From NCBI GenBank assembly GCA_019703815.1, contig AP023052.1, forward strand, positions 868,001 through 932,000: 64,000 bases of DNA, in the 5' to 3' direction. The DNA comes from Thaumasiovibrio occultus. Its GTDB lineage: Bacteria; Pseudomonadota; Gammaproteobacteria; Enterobacterales; Vibrionaceae. Below the pieces are notes generated by a model. That model was not told where the DNA came from, made no database searches, and was given only the letters and a program-made list of their open reading frames with translations. Below, piece after piece: positions 49,026 to 59,309 of this stretch. The position numbers and the translations under genes were made by a program. Numbering within the stretch: the stretch's first letter is position 1; every line of letters starts with the position of its first letter.

Positions 49026-50451
49026 CAACGTAGTTCATTTAAGCGGAGCTGCGTTGCGATTAACAGGATATCGGGTCTTTGATATTTTTACCGCCCTAGG
49101 CCGATTAGGCTTAGGGCGTTTGTCTATAAAGAGGATGGATAGATCTCCCCGAAGGCTTTTTAGACGCTTTGGTGTATTGCCTAACGACTCTACTCATTAC
49201 TTTTAATTGGCTTGCTATAAACTGGCAAGCGTACTTAAAGCTGATTTCATTTGGTACGCGACCAAGCTCTACCGCTGCTTGACTGGCTTCTCGCCTCACC
49301 AAATTGTAACCAAGCAAGAGCCCCCACAGTTCTTGATATACCAGCTCCACAGTCTTGCTTCTTAACACTAATGCATTGTGCAGCATCGAGCTTTTAATAT
49401 CGCGATAACCTAATTCGATTTCCCATCTTTCGTGGTAGAGCTCAGCCACTGACCGAGTGTCATACTCCTCTCTCGGGAGCGAGGTAAAGACTGTTTTGGA
49501 CTTCCCTTGCACTTCGTAGGTCACAGCCCTAACTTGCCACGTTTCAGGCAAGTCTGGATTTTTCTTACGTGCCTGTGGCGATACCTTCATTTCAACGACC
49601 ATGTCGTTGCTTTCCTCATCATCCAGTAATGTGTACTTCACGCCTTTCTTGGCAGGTAATAACCAATGTCTGTTGTGGCCACTTTTTTGAAGAGAAAGCA
49701 GTAAATCTGCACCATAAAAACCCTTATCCAGTAAAGTGATAGAGTTGTCTGGTAAAGAGTCAATAAAGGGGATGGCAAGAGGGATCTCACCACGACGATA
49801 GGGGCTGATAGCAGCATCAACGATGACATGCGATCGAACATTCATCATCGTCACAACCCTTAATACAGGATGGGGTGTCTGCCTATTGCTAGAGGTATTA
49901 CCAGAACCAAAGTGTTCGCGAAGTTCGGGTGTATCTGCTGTTCGAAAAAGCGCGCCGTCAATGGCAAAAACTTGTAGTCCTTGCCATGTATCATCTGGGT
50001 ATCGTTCAAGCCCCCACGTTCGTCCACATTGTTTAAATAGCCATTCAGGCGCAGCTTTACCTAAACGTTGTCTTGCCTGGGTTAACGCACTTTTGGCTAA
50101 TAACTCTTCATCAGCTAAGCCATCCGCACAGACATTCATTCTTCGTGCGACTTCGGCAATAGGCTCATTGCGAAAGAAGGCCATGCCAACAATTAACCAC
50201 AAAACCATATCACTTGGTAATCGGCGTCGACGAATAGTAGCTTTATCAGAAAGAGCGGCCGCCTTAGCGACCCACTCGTCAGGGATATGTTCAGAGAAAG
50301 TGGTGAGTTGGGCTACATCAACAGGACTTTCTTCAAGGAAATCGGCAAAACAGTTTTGAATAGACATAAAAAAATCGGAAACCTAGATACAGGTTTCCGA
50401 TTGTCTCTCATCAGAAGGATCGGTCAACCGATCCTTATCTGATCTTCATTG
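49026..50451 (-). mobile_element. IS4-type insertion sequence, complete (1426 bp)
   Basis: Bounded by the 10-bp duplication CCTTATGGGG. The ends are imperfect inverted repeats: left CAACGTAGTTCATTTAAG, right (reverse complement) CAATGAAGATCAGATAAG, 13 of 18 bases equal. The length equals that of the founder IS4 of E. coli (1426 bp). The transposase fills most of it. Two inverted repeats lie upstream of the transposase start, at about 50371-50397 (AATCGGAAACCT / GGTTTCCGATT) and 50415-50436 (AAGGATCGGT / ACCGATCCTT); the first could restrain transcription entering from outside. Confidence 0.9.
49111..50367 (-). CDS. IS4 family transposase (DDE)
   Basis: 418 residues. Catalytic residues are visible: Asp in FAIDGALFRTADT, Asp in LLDKGFYGADLL, and Glu in the exact YREK signature Y-x2-R-x3-E-x6-K (YHERWEIELGYRDIK). 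The N-terminal block resembles IS4 group transposases (IRRRRLPSDMVLWLIVGMA). The frame is complete, so the element may be active. Confidence 0.95.
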   Translation of the reverse strand: MSIQNCFADFLEESPVDVAQLTTFSEHIPDEWVAKAAALSDKATIRRRRLPSDMVLWLIVGMAFFRNEPIAEVARRMNVCADGLADEELLAKSALTQARQRLGKAAPEWLFKQCGRTWGLERYPDDTWQGLQVFAIDGALFRTADTPELREHFGSGNTSSNRQTPHPVLRVVTMMNVRSHVIVDAAISPYRRGEIPLAIPFIDSLPDNSITLLDKGFYGADLLLSLQKSGHNRHWLLPAKKGVKYTLLDDEESNDMVVEMKVSPQARKKNPDLPETWQVRAVTYEVQGKSKTVFTSLPREEYDTRSVAELYHERWEIELGYRDIKSSMLHNALVLRSKTVELVYQELWGLLLGYNLVRREASQAAVELGRVPNEISFKYACQFIASQLKVMSRVVRQYTKASKKPSGRSIHPLYRQTP

Positions 50452-50461
50452 CCTTATGGGG
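50452..50461. repeat. Target-site duplication, right copy
   Basis: CCTTATGGGG, identical to 49016-49025, immediately after the right end of the IS4-type element. Confidence 0.85.
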
Positions 50462-50505
50462 GCCACTCAAAGTCACCTGCTTTGCTGATAGACTTTTACT
50501 GGTCT
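50462..50505 (+). mobile_element. IS200 remnant, right-end piece
   Basis: The stretch GCCACTCAAAGTCACCTGCT and following bases match the reverse complement of the right end of the intact IS200 (44728-44765), including the CACCTGC hairpin arm, here damaged (GCTGATAG instead of the pairing arm). Joined to 48714-49025 it restores one element split by the IS4-type insertion. The end at 50505 is approximate. Confidence 0.75.
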
Positions 50506-50520
50506 TCGTATATCTGCCAG

Positions 50521-51801
50521 CTACGCTGGGTATATCAGTGAATTATTTTTTATATAGAGTGCGCGTTGCGTTCTAGCCACATAGACTTTCATCGCGACGG
50601 CAATCATCAGTGACAGCGTTAGCATACCGACGAAGATGTACATGGTCATGGTGTAGCTACCCGTTAATTCACGCACATACGCCGCCAGTGTTGAGCCAGA
50701 GAGCCCTGCCAATGCCCAAGCAGTTAGTACGTAACCGTGGATCGCGCCAAGCTGTTTGGTCCCAAACAAGTCACCAATGTAGGCCGGTAAGGTCGAAAAG
50801 CCGCCGCCGTAGCAGGTCATGATCAAAAAGACCACGGCTTGGAAGGCCAGTGCATGACCCAATGAGGGCAGCACGGTGAACGCCGCGATTTGAATAATGA
50901 AGAACGCTAAGAAGGTATTTGGGCGGGTGAGATAATCCGACGCCGAAGACCAGAACAGGCGTCCCGCCCCATTGAGTAACCCCATGATCCCCACCATCGC
51001 CGCAGCTTCACTGGCTGACAGCCCCGCGATTTCTTGCGCCATTGGCGAAGCGGCGGAGATGATCGCGATACCACAGGTAATGTTGATGAAAATCATCACC
51101 CACAAGCCCCAGAATTGTGGCGTTTTGACCGCCGCATTGGCATCTTGCTCGCTCAAATCGCATTTGATCTTGGCTTTTTTCGGGTTGGTTTGCGTGGCAG
51201 TCATTGCCGCCGGTGCCCAGCCCATCGGAGGGCGCTCAAGGTAAAGCGCAGCTAAGATCATCACGCTAAAGTACACGGCGCCCATAAGGTAAAAGGTATT
51301 TGAGATCCCGACATTACCGATCATTTTCTGGATCAGCGGGCTGGCGATCAGTGAGGCAAATCCAAACCCCATGATTGCCAAGCCAGTGGCAAGGCCGCGG
51401 CGGTCGGGGAACCATTTGATCAAGGTCGATACGGGTGTCACGTAACCCACCCCTAAACCAATACCGCCCAATACGCCGTAGCTGAAATAGAGCAGATATA
51501 AGCTTTCTAACATGGTGGCAACCCCGGCCCCTGCAATCCCGGCGCCAAAGAAGACCGCTGCAATAATGCCAGTGAAGCGGGGGCCTTTGCGCTCTACCAC
51601 GTGACCCATAACCGCTGCAGACAGACCTAAGAAAAGGATCGCGATACCGAAAGTGAAAGAGATCTGCTGCAGGTTCCAACCAAAGGCATCATGTAATGGC
51701 TTGGAAAATACACTCCAAGCGTAAACAGAGCCGATAGAAATATGAATGCCGACAGCGGCGAGGGCAATAAGCCAACGATTTTTCGTTTTTGGGGTTTCCA
51801 T
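50521..51801 (-). CDS. MFS transporter, oxalate/formate antiporter (OFA) family
   Basis: 426 residues with 12 membrane segments. The OFA pattern is visible: IGSVYAWSVFSKPL at the first helix, GGIGLGVGYVTPVSTLIKWFPDRRGLATGLAIMG, and the central cytoplasmic loop rich in Lys. Related proteins include E. coli YhjX (pyruvate-responsive) and oxalate/formate exchangers, so a small carboxylate is the likely substrate but is not proved. The stop is about 15 bases from the IS200 remnant, so its natural 3' flank and terminator were probably replaced. Confidence 0.85.
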   Translation of the reverse strand: METPKTKNRWLIALAAVGIHISIGSVYAWSVFSKPLHDAFGWNLQQISFTFGIAILFLGLSAAVMGHVVERKGPRFTGIIAAVFFGAGIAGAGVATMLESLYLLYFSYGVLGGIGLGVGYVTPVSTLIKWFPDRRGLATGLAIMGFGFASLIASPLIQKMIGNVGISNTFYLMGAVYFSVMILAALYLERPPMGWAPAAMTATQTNPKKAKIKCDLSEQDANAAVKTPQFWGLWVMIFINITCGIAIISAASPMAQEIAGLSASEAAAMVGIMGLLNGAGRLFWSSASDYLTRPNTFLAFFIIQIAAFTVLPSLGHALAFQAVVFLIMTCYGGGFSTLPAYIGDLFGTKQLGAIHGYVLTAWALAGLSGSTLAAYVRELTGSYTMTMYIFVGMLTLSLMIAVAMKVYVARTQRALYIKNNSLIYPA

Positions 51802-52240
51802 AATAATCGAACCAAGAAATAAACAATTGGCAATAGATTAGCGCTGGAAATTTATTTTTAATATCGTGGGAAGTTCGCCTAAAAACACTTGACAGAGTTG
51901 TTGAAATATTTAGTTACATTTGGAATTATTTTGAAATATTGGTTGTGAAATCAGAAGGTTACATCAACGAAAGGAAGGTGGAGTTAAGGTTTTGATTGCT
52001 AAGAATTAAAATGGAAATGGTATTAAATAGAGTGAATTCCCACTTCGGTATTTCCGAGCAATAAAATCGGCAAAGCCGACAGAAGAGTAATCCTATTTTG
52101 CAAAAATGAGCGTATATGCGAACAATATTATAATAATCATTGATGAAAAATATAGAGGCAAAATTAATTAATTGTGATGCAGTTTAAATTATTATAAGTG
52201 GAAATGATAGTATCGCCTTTTATTATAATTTCTACTGATT
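51802..52240. other. AT-rich intergenic region with small stem-loops
   Basis: About 440 bases upstream of the OFA transporter. It must contain that gene's promoter. Near 52045-52090 two stems occur, CGGTATTTCCG and TCGGCAAAGCCGA. I compared them with the c-di-GMP-I riboswitch core and found no match. No gene seen. Confidence 0.4.
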
Positions 52241-52266
52241 AAAAAGGAGCGATACCGCTCCTTTTG
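52241..52266 (-). terminator. Terminator after gloA
   Basis: AAAAGGAGC pairs with GCTCCTTTT around GATACC; A-run on the left gives a T-run on the minus strand. Confidence 0.8.
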
Positions 52267-52301
52267 TCTTTGCATCGAAAGTGCTTATTTGGGCAAAGCG
52301 G

Positions 52302-52718
52302 TTAGCCTTCCAAACCCGCACTGGCTTGTTTGTTTTGGATCAGCTCAATCTTGTAGCCGTCAGGATCGGTTACAAACGCGATATGTGTTGAGCCACCTAA
52401 CACTGGGCCCGGCTCACGTGTGACATTGCCGCCTGCCGCTTTGATGGCGTCACAGGTGGTGTAGATATCATCGACGCCAATCGCGATGTGACCGAAAGCG
52501 CTGCCCATCTCGTAGCTGTCGGTGCCCCAGTTGTAGGTCAGCTCGATCACCGCACCTTCAGATTCGTCACCGTAGCCGACGAACGCCAAGGTGTATTGGT
52601 ATTCTGTGTTTTCATTCTTACGTAGCAGCTCCATGCCCATCACTTGGGTGTAGAACTCGATAGACTTGTCCAGATCACCTACACGGATCATGGTGTGTAG
52701 AATGCGTCCATTTGCCAT
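52302..52718 (-). CDS. gloA: Lactoylglutathione lyase (glyoxalase I)
   Basis: 138 residues. It isomerises the methylglyoxal-glutathione hemithioacetal to S-lactoylglutathione. Metal ligands in the two vicinal-oxygen-chelate repeats: His in RILHTMIRV, Glu in [10 protein letters not shown], His in [10 protein letters not shown] and Glu in YKIELIQNK. It ends the run rnf-nth-gloA. The ATG lies after TGGAGCAA. Confidence 0.96.
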   Translation of the reverse strand: MANGRILHTMIRVGDLDKSIEFYTQVMGMELLRKNENTEYQYTLAFVGYGDESEGAVIELTYNWGTDSYEMGSAFGHIAIGVDDIYTTCDAIKAAGGNVTREPGPVLGGSTHIAFVTDPDGYKIELIQNKQASAGLEG

Positions 52719-52918
52719 TGTTTGCTCCAGTTATCAGAATAAATAGCAGCCGAAACCATACCATTTTCTGACGGCAGGTAGAATGCCCATCGGGGGATAA
52801 TATCGGTAAATAGTTCAAGTGTTGGCGCTTAACGTATTGACGCTAAAGCGAAGATAAGGGAAATGAGGTGAGTTGTAACAACAGGCAACTCACCGATAAT
52901 GTGTTGTTGGTCGTGCGA

Positions 52919-53560
52919 TTATTCGTCGGGGTAGACCTTGTCTTTGAACTCGCACAGATCTTCAATAATACAGCTTCCACAACGTGGTTTTCGCGCGATA
53001 CAAGTGTAGCGGCCGTGCAAAATCAGCCAGTGGTGTACATCGACCTTGAACTCTTTCGGCACCACTTTCAGCAGTTTTTGTTCTACGTCGTCAACGTTTT
53101 TGCCCATCGCAAACTTGGTGCGATTTGAAACACGGAAAATATGCGTATCCACCGCAATGGTCGGCCAGCCAAAGGCGGTATTGAGTACCACGTTAGCGGT
53201 TTTACGCCCCACGCCGGGCAGGGCTTCCAGCGCTTCGCGGTTTTCTGGTACTTCGCCACCGTGTTGCTCTACCAAAATGCGGCAAGTTTTGATCACGTTT
53301 TCGGCTTTAGAGTTAAACAAGCCGATGGTTTTGATGTAGTCCTTGACCCCATCAACGCCGAGATCGAGCAGGCTTTGCGGTGTATTGGCGACAGGGTAGA
53401 GCTTGGCAGTTGCCTTGTTGACACTGACATCCGTCGCTTGCGCCGATAGCAAGACTGCGATCAGCAATTCAAACGGCGTCGACCAATGCAACTCGGTCTC
53501 TGGATGGGGATTGTTCGCCCGCAGGCGCTCAAGGATTTCTACGCGTTTTGTATTGTTCAT
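52919..53560 (-). CDS. nth: Endonuclease III (DNA base-excision repair)
   Basis: 213 residues. The helix-hairpin-helix carries the catalytic Lys in LPGVGRKTANVVL; the catalytic Asp is in AVDTHIFRV; the C-terminal 4Fe-4S cluster ligands follow the pattern C-x6-C-x2-C-x5-C (CIARKPRCGSCIIEDLC). It removes oxidised pyrimidines. It follows the rnf operon, as in E. coli, but a terminator lies between rnfE and nth. Confidence 0.97.
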   Translation of the reverse strand: MNNTKRVEILERLRANNPHPETELHWSTPFELLIAVLLSAQATDVSVNKATAKLYPVANTPQSLLDLGVDGVKDYIKTIGLFNSKAENVIKTCRILVEQHGGEVPENREALEALPGVGRKTANVVLNTAFGWPTIAVDTHIFRVSNRTKFAMGKNVDDVEQKLLKVVPKEFKVDVHHWLILHGRYTCIARKPRCGSCIIEDLCEFKDKVYPDE

Positions 53561-53639
53561 AAGGCCGACAGTGCTTTTTATTTATAGTATGGAGCCCTTT
53601 CTGATCGTCATTGTTGAGCACAAAGAGATGGGCTTATTA

Positions 53640-53670
53640 AAAAAGCAGTGACATTGCTATCACTGCTTTC
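53640..53670 (-). terminator. Terminator after rnfE
   Basis: AAAGCAGTGA and TCACTGCTTT arms; on the minus strand a T-run follows. Transcripts of the rnf operon probably stop here, with some read-through into nth possible. Confidence 0.75.
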
Positions 53671-53728
53671 TAAATTATGCCTTTGATAATAAGCCGCGAC
53701 TAGGGGCGGCTGCGCTTTTTGTGAAGAC

Positions 53729-54421
53729 TTAAAGCTGATTGCCGGTTACGCGAACACGCTCAATCTTCGGCTGCTCTTCGACAGGCTTGGCTTTTTTCGC
53801 ATCGATCAGGTTTTTCAGCGCAATCATCAAGCCGACGCCAATGAAAGCGCCGGGTGGCAACATCGCGAGCAAGAAGTTGCTGTCGGTGCTGTACACTTCA
53901 ATACGCAGTACAGAAGCCCAATCCCCCAGTAGGCGATCTGCGCCATCAAATAGGGTGCCGTTACCTAACAGTTCACGCATTGCGCCGAGCACCACCAGAA
54001 CCGATGTCATGCCAAGCCCCATCCACAAGCCATCTAACGCCGCCAGTTTCGGGGTGTTTTTCGAGGCAAAGGCTTCTGCTCGACCGATGATGATACAGTT
54101 GGTGACGATCAGTGGAATGAAGATCCCAAGCGATTGATACAACCCAAAGGTATAGGCGTTCATCAAGAGTTGAACACAGGTGACCAGCGAGGCAATCACC
54201 ATCATGTAGACGGGAATACGCACTTCTTTAGGGACATAGTCGCGGATCAACGAGACGGTCACGTTAGAGCCGACCAACACCAATGTTGTGGCAAGGCCAA
54301 GCCCCATCGCATTGGTGACGGTGGCGGACACCGCCAAAAGGGGACACAAGCCTAAAAGCTGCACGAGGGCCGGGTTGTTATTCCACATGCCGTTTTTGAG
54401 CAGTTCCTGATTGGTATTCAT
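53729..54421 (-). CDS. rnfE: Electron transport complex subunit RnfE
   Basis: 230 residues with about six membrane segments; it begins [21 protein letters not shown], and carries [14 protein letters not shown] and [13 protein letters not shown]. RnfE is a homologue of RnfA and, with it, surrounds a membrane Fe-S centre. Its ATG overlaps the rnfG stop by one base (TAATG). Confidence 0.96.
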   Translation of the reverse strand: MNTNQELLKNGMWNNNPALVQLLGLCPLLAVSATVTNAMGLGLATTLVLVGSNVTVSLIRDYVPKEVRIPVYMMVIASLVTCVQLLMNAYTFGLYQSLGIFIPLIVTNCIIIGRAEAFASKNTPKLAALDGLWMGLGMTSVLVVLGAMRELLGNGTLFDGADRLLGDWASVLRIEVYSTDSNFLLAMLPPGAFIGVGLMIALKNLIDAKKAKPVEEQPKIERVRVTGNQL

Positions 54422-55053
54422 TATTGCTCCTCACACGCTGGCGCGTTGGCTAACACATCAGCTTGGTTTTCTAAGAAGTAGCGTCCGGTGCGGGCAACGG
54501 CATTAACCACGGCGCGAGGGGTAATGGTTGCGCCGGTAAACTGATCAAACTGGCCGCCGTCTTTGCGTACTTGCCATTTTGCCATGTCGTTGGTGTCCAT
54601 TTGTTGGCCGCTAAAACCGTCAACCCAGTCGCTGACGCGTTTTTCAATTTTATCGCCCAACCCTGGGGTCTCTTGGTGTTCAAGCACACGTACACCTTGT
54701 ACTTCACCGTTGAGATCGATGCCCATCACCAGATGAATGTTGCCGTTATACCCATCTGGCGCAATGGTTTCGATGGCGATGGCCACCGGATTGCCTTGCA
54801 TCGTCGCGATATAAGCGGGCATCGGCACTTTGCTGCCGAGAATGTCAGGTGCATCAAGCAAAATACAGCTGGTGGCCAAGTTGTTATCGTGAGTGGTGGG
54901 GTCGATAAGTTGGCCTAACGTGGTCAGCAATTGCGCACGTTGCTGCTCCAAAATGGTTGATTTGGTCAGCTGGTGGGTCACTGCGACTAAACCCGTTGAG
55001 GCGATAGCGGCAATGATCAGGACTTTAGCGTTCTTTTTAATCGCATTTAGCAT
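54421..55053 (-). CDS. rnfG: Electron transport complex subunit RnfG
   Basis: 210 residues. One N-terminal membrane segment (about 10-28), then a periplasmic flavoprotein domain. FMN is bound covalently through the Thr in [12 protein letters not shown]. Fifth gene of rnfABCDGE; 10 bases separate it from rnfD. Confidence 0.95.
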   Translation of the reverse strand: MLNAIKKNAKVLIIAAIASTGLVAVTHQLTKSTILEQQRAQLLTTLGQLIDPTTHDNNLATSCILLDAPDILGSKVPMPAYIATMQGNPVAIAIETIAPDGYNGNIHLVMGIDLNGEVQGVRVLEHQETPGLGDKIEKRVSDWVDGFSGQQMDTNDMAKWQVRKDGGQFDQFTGATITPRAVVNAVARTGRYFLENQADVLANAPACEEQ

Positions 55054-55063
55054 GTAATGATCC

Positions 55064-56110
55064 CTATTCGTGGCCGTAAGTGCGTGGTCGGGTGTAGTAA
55101 TCGATCAGCGGCACACACATGTTAGCGAGCAGGACACTAAACGCAACACCGTCAGGGAAACCACCCCAAGCTCGGATAAAATAGACCAGAACGCCGATCA
55201 GCGCGCCGTAGATCAAGCGCCCTTTGACTGTGGTAGAGGCACTGACCGGATCGGTTGCAATAAAGAAGGCACCCAACATCGTCGCGCCGGAGAACAGATG
55301 GAAGATTGGGCTACCCGCGCTATCGGCATTGAAGATAAAGACCAACAGCGACACCAAACCAAGCGCGCCGAGCATCCCCGCTGGAATATACCATTGGATC
55401 AAACGAAGGCGGATCATCAAAAGACCACCGAGCAAGTAACCTAAGTTCACCCACTGCCAACCTAGACCGGCAATGGCGCCAAAAATAGGAAGCTGTTGCA
55501 GCTCAGAGCGGGTAAAGCCGGTTGAGAAGCCGGTTTTCAAGGTATCAAGAGGCGTTGCCATCGTGGTGCCATCAATGCCCATTTGCATTTGAATAGCGCT
55601 GTAACCATCGACATTGAAGCCTGTGAAAATCACCGACAGGGCATCGGCAACTGAGCTTGGCTCTGCCATTACTGACAGCGGTGGCTGCCAAGTGGTCATC
55701 TGTACTGGGAAAGAGATCAACAGCACGACGTAGGCAACCATCGCAGGATTAAACAAGTTTTGGCCAATACCGCCGTAGATTTGCTTGGCGATCACAATGG
55801 CGAAAATCGCACCAATTACCGCAATCCACCATGGGGCGAGAGGCGGCAAGCAGATCCCGATCAGCACACCGGTGAGCAAGGCAGAGTTGTCACGCAGTAC
55901 GGCAAGCGGGCGCTGGCGCATTTTCAATACCGCTGCTTCAGCGATAACTGCCGTTGCAGAGGCGATAGCTATTTGGATCAAGGTGCCGACGCCGAAAAAC
56001 AGCGTCTGCGCCAAAATGCCGAGTGAACAGCAGAGGATCACGTCACGCATGATCTCGTTGGTACGGCGACGATTATGCGTATGGGGTGAGCTGGCAAATA
56101 GAAACGCCAC
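55064..56110 (-). CDS. rnfD: Electron transport complex subunit RnfD
   Basis: 348 residues with about eight to ten membrane segments. FMN attachment Thr in [22 protein letters not shown]. It moves Na+ or H+ as electrons pass between ferredoxin and NAD. Two bases separate its start from the rnfC stop. Confidence 0.96.
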   Translation of the reverse strand: MAFLFASSPHTHNRRRTNEIMRDVILCCSLGILAQTLFFGVGTLIQIAIASATAVIAEAAVLKMRQRPLAVLRDNSALLTGVLIGICLPPLAPWWIAVIGAIFAIVIAKQIYGGIGQNLFNPAMVAYVVLLISFPVQMTTWQPPLSVMAEPSSVADALSVIFTGFNVDGYSAIQMQMGIDGTTMATPLDTLKTGFSTGFTRSELQQLPIFGAIAGLGWQWVNLGYLLGGLLMIRLRLIQWYIPAGMLGALGLVSLLVFIFNADSAGSPIFHLFSGATMLGAFFIATDPVSASTTVKGRLIYGALIGVLVYFIRAWGGFPDGVAFSVLLANMCVPLIDYYTRPRTYGHE

Positions 56111-56112
56111 GG

Positions 56113-58704
56113 TTATTCTTCCTCATTCTTTGCTTGTTGAGCTGCTTTTCGTGCTTTTGCACGGGCAATCGCCGCAGCGACAGCCGCTTTCTTTGGATCG
56201 ATTTCATCGCCAGAGTGGCTCTCAACGGTTTCAGTGACCACTTCAGCGGTTTGACTCGCTTCTGGATGAGCTTCTGGCGCTGGTTGCTGCGCTGCTTTAC
56301 GCGCTTTGGCGCGAGCAATCGCGGCAGCTACTGCGGCTTTCTTCGGATCGGCGTCAGTGGCAGCGCTGTCGTCGCTGGCACTTGTGTCTGTTGTGTCATC
56401 TGATTGCGCCGCTTTGCGTGCTTTGGCGCGAGCGATCGCGGCAGCAACCGCAGCCTTCTTCGGATCGGCGTCAGCTGCAGCGCTGTCGTCGCGGGCACTT
56501 GCGTCTGTTGTGTCATCCGATTGCGCCGCTTTACGCGCTTTGGCGCGAGCGATCGCGGCAGCAACCGCAGCCTTCTTCGGATCGGCGTCAGCTGCAGCGC
56601 TGTCGTCGCTGGCACTTGCGTCTGTGGTGTCATCCGACTGCGTCGCTTTGCGCGCTTTAGCGCGAGCAATTGCTGCAGCTACTGCGGCTTTTTTCGGGTC
56701 GGCGTCAGCTGCAGCGCTGTCGTCGCTGGCACTTGCGTCTGAGGTGTCATCCGACTGAGCTGCTTTGCGCGCTTTAGCGCGTGCAATCGCGGCAGCTACC
56801 GCCGCTTTTTTCGGATCAGCGTCAGTTGCAGCGCTGTCGTCGCTGGTACTGACGTCTGCTGTGTCATCCGACTGAACGGCTTTGCGCGCTTTAGCACGAG
56901 CGATTGCGGCAGCCACTGCGTCTTTCTTGTTTTCACCAGATGGTTTTTCAGGAGACTCTGCGGTGTCACTGCTTGCTTGCTCTGCCGCTTTGGCGGCTTT
57001 TTTCTCGCGAGCAAGACGTTTGCGCTCTTCGCGTAGCTTGATCATCTCGCTGTTATCAGGCTCTGCGGCGTTGGTCTCGCCTTGCTGCTCTGCTTGTAAC
57101 GCGGCTTGTTTCGCTTTTGCGCGCGCTATGGCGGCAGCAACTGCAGGTTTAGGCTCATTGCTTGGCGCAGCGCCTTCTTTTTGCGCTTTAACGCGGGCAA
57201 TCGCTGCGGCAATCGCATCACCGTCGCCGGTTTTCATGCTCGCACGGCGATCAGCGGCAGCGGTTTTATGGCGATTTTCGCGTTCTTCTTTATCACGCTC
57301 CATTCGCGCTTTTTTCGCTTCAAAGCGCTCTTTAGCACGCTCAGATTTTTGCGCTTCGGTATCGCGTTCCCGGATCTCGGCTTTGGCTTGGCGATAGTAC
57401 TGCACCAATGGAATTTCACTTGGGCAGACGTAGGCACACGCACCACATTCGATACAGTCGGAGAGGTTGTACTCTTCGCACTTGTCGTAGTCTTTGTCTT
57501 TGGCGTACCACTGCAATTGCTGCGGGAGTAGCGAGACAGGGCACGCTTCGGCGCAGGCACTACAACGAATACACGGCATTTCTTGGCCGCCGGTATTCAG
57601 CTCTTTTTTGCTTGGCGCAAGCACACAGTTGACGGTTTTCGTTACTGGTACATTGGTATGCGGTAAGGTAAAGCCCATCATCGGGCCGCCCAAAATCACT
57701 TTGCCGTTTGGCATGGCTTGGAAGTTGCCGTGATTAAGCAAAAAGCTCACGGGGGTGCCGATGCGTGCCCAAACGTTGCCACGATCCGCTACTGCGTCAC
57801 CGGTCACGGTCACAACACGTTCGGTGATCGGTTCGCCGTTAATGATGGCGCGCTTAATCGCGTAGGCGGTACCGACGTTTTGCATCACGATACCGATGTC
57901 GGAAGGCAAGCCTTTTTTCGGCACTTCCAGCCCGGTCACAATCTTAATCAGCTGCTTTTCACCGCCGGATGGGTACTTGGTCGGGATAACGCGGATCACC
58001 ACTTGATCTTCCGGTACGATTGCCGCTTGCAGCGCTTTGATCGCTTCAGGTTTGTTATCTTCAATCGCGAGCACGGTTAGCGCTGGCTTGAGAATAAAGG
58101 CGAGTACGCGGATACCTTCCAATACTTCGGCGGCGCAATCTTGCATTAGGCGATCATCGGCCGTGATGTAGGGTTCACACTCGGCGGCGTTGATGATCAA
58201 CATTTCAGTCTTGCCTAAGGCATTTTGTAGTTTGCGGCTGGTCGGGAAGCCGGCGCCACCCATGCCTGAAATACCGCTAAGGCGAATTTTGTCGACCAGA
58301 TCGGTAGGCTGCGCATGACGGAATTTTTCAATCGGGTGTAGCTCGGTCCAGCGATCGTCGCCATCGGGCCGGATGATCACGCACAGATCGCTCAAGCCTG
58401 AAGGGTGGGCGATGGTGCGCTCTTCAATCGCAACCACAGTGCCAGAGGTTGGGGCGTGAACCGGAACACACATCGCCATATCGGCTTGGGTTAGCGGTTG
58501 GCCACGCAGAACAACATCGCCGACGTTAACGCAGATGTCACCTTTCGAGCCGATGTGCTGTTTAAGCGGGATGATGAGTTCATCAGGCACGCCAATGCGG
58601 CAGATCGGTGTTTGATTTGACTGAAGCTTGTTTTCAGGCGGGTGAATACCACCGCGAAATCCCCACAGTGCGCCAGTTTTAATTTTTTCGATAATGCTTA
58701 GCAT
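56113..58704 (-). CDS. rnfC: Electron transport complex subunit RnfC, with repeat-rich C-terminus
   Basis: 863 residues. N-terminal barrel-like region (GGIHPPENK), an NADH/FMN-binding SLBB-type region ([22 protein letters not shown]), and two 4Fe-4S sites ([12 protein letters not shown] and [12 protein letters not shown], about residues 370-430). After residue 440 a charged, helical tail carries seven near-identical units, each with [17 protein letters not shown] and an Asp/Ser/Ala spacer, period 39 residues (117 bases). In enterobacterial RsxC a similar but shorter tail exists; the repeat number varies among strains. Confidence 0.95.
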   Translation of the reverse strand: MLSIIEKIKTGALWGFRGGIHPPENKLQSNQTPICRIGVPDELIIPLKQHIGSKGDICVNVGDVVLRGQPLTQADMAMCVPVHAPTSGTVVAIEERTIAHPSGLSDLCVIIRPDGDDRWTELHPIEKFRHAQPTDLVDKIRLSGISGMGGAGFPTSRKLQNALGKTEMLIINAAECEPYITADDRLMQDCAAEVLEGIRVLAFILKPALTVLAIEDNKPEAIKALQAAIVPEDQVVIRVIPTKYPSGGEKQLIKIVTGLEVPKKGLPSDIGIVMQNVGTAYAIKRAIINGEPITERVVTVTGDAVADRGNVWARIGTPVSFLLNHGNFQAMPNGKVILGGPMMGFTLPHTNVPVTKTVNCVLAPSKKELNTGGQEMPCIRCSACAEACPVSLLPQQLQWYAKDKDYDKCEEYNLSDCIECGACAYVCPSEIPLVQYYRQAKAEIRERDTEAQKSERAKERFEAKKARMERDKEERENRHKTAAADRRASMKTGDGDAIAAAIARVKAQKEGAAPSNEPKPAVAAAIARAKAKQAALQAEQQGETNAAEPDNSEMIKLREERKRLAREKKAAKAAEQASSDTAESPEKPSGENKKDAVAAAIARAKARKAVQSDDTADVSTSDDSAATDADPKKAAVAAAIARAKARKAAQSDDTSDASASDDSAAADADPKKAAVAAAIARAKARKATQSDDTTDASASDDSAAADADPKKAAVAAAIARAKARKAAQSDDTTDASARDDSAAADADPKKAAVAAAIARAKARKAAQSDDTTDTSASDDSAATDADPKKAAVAAAIARAKARKAAQQPAPEAHPEASQTAEVVTETVESHSGDEIDPKKAAVAAAIARAKARKAAQQAKNEEE
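56125..56935 (-). repeat. 117-bp tandem repeats inside rnfC
   Basis: Successive units, nearly identical over five copies plus two shorter final ones, coding the Ala/Lys helix and an acidic spacer. Because the units are so alike, the copy number is easy to miscount in short-read assemblies. Two further looser copies lie upstream in the same tail. Confidence 0.88.
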
Positions 58705-58709
58705 CTGGG

Positions 58710-59309
58710 TTACTGCTCCGCCTTGTCTGTCGGTTTCGGGGGTGTTACTGATAACGCAGGTTCAGCGCTAATCGTGGCAACGGGAATTGCATATTGTTGC
58801 CATTTCCATGTTTCTGGCGTTGCAGCAATCGGGATCATTTCAATACAGTCGGTCGGACATGGGTCAACACACAAATCACAGCCGGTACATTCGTCTTTGA
58901 TCACGGTATGAATTGCTTTGGTGCCACCGATGATGGCATCAACTGGACATGCCTGAATGCATTTGGTGCAGCCGATACACTCGTCTTCACGGATAAACGC
59001 GACTTTTTTAATCGATTCTTGGGCTGGCGCGTCGGCATCAACACCCATCAGATCAGCGAGCTTGTCGATCGTGGCTTGGCCGCCGGGAGGACATTTGTTG
59101 ATCACATCGCCATTGGCAATGGCTTCTGCATACGGACGGCAGCCCGGGTAGCCACATTGACCACACTGGGTTTGCGGCAAAATAGCATCAATTTGATCAA
59201 CGATTGGATCAGCTTCTACTTTGAATTTTACTTCAGCAAAGCCCAGCACGATGCCGAAGACGGCAGCGAGAACAGCCAGAGCCAGTACTGCGAAGAAAAC
59301 GGTTTCCAT
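58710..59309 (-). CDS. rnfB: Electron transport complex subunit RnfB (ferredoxin-like)
   Basis: 199 residues. One N-terminal membrane segment, a 4Fe-4S site CGQCGYPGC with a further Cys (NKCPPGG), and two ferredoxin-like 4Fe-4S clusters ([12 protein letters not shown] and [12 protein letters not shown]). It feeds electrons into the complex. Its ATG overlaps the rnfA stop by one base. Confidence 0.96.
   Translation of the reverse strand: METVFFAVLALAVLAAVFGIVLGFAEVKFKVEADPIVDQIDAILPQTQCGQCGYPGCRPYAEAIANGDVINKCPPGGQATIDKLADLMGVDADAPAQESIKKVAFIREDECIGCTKCIQACPVDAIIGGTKAIHTVIKDECTGCDLCVDPCPTDCIEMIPIAATPETWKWQQYAIPVATISAEPALSVTPPKPTDKAEQ

Noticed and set aside
52030..52110. c-di-GMP-I riboswitch (a GGCAAAGCC block is present)
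   Set aside because: The other conserved blocks and the three-helix layout are absent, and the GGCAAAGCC is merely the loop and arms of a small stem.
56306..56758. Long open frames on the plus strand opposite rnfC (150, 112 and 92 codons)
   Set aside because: They mirror the 117-base repeats, whose length is a multiple of three, so every frame stays open. No ribosome-binding site or family.
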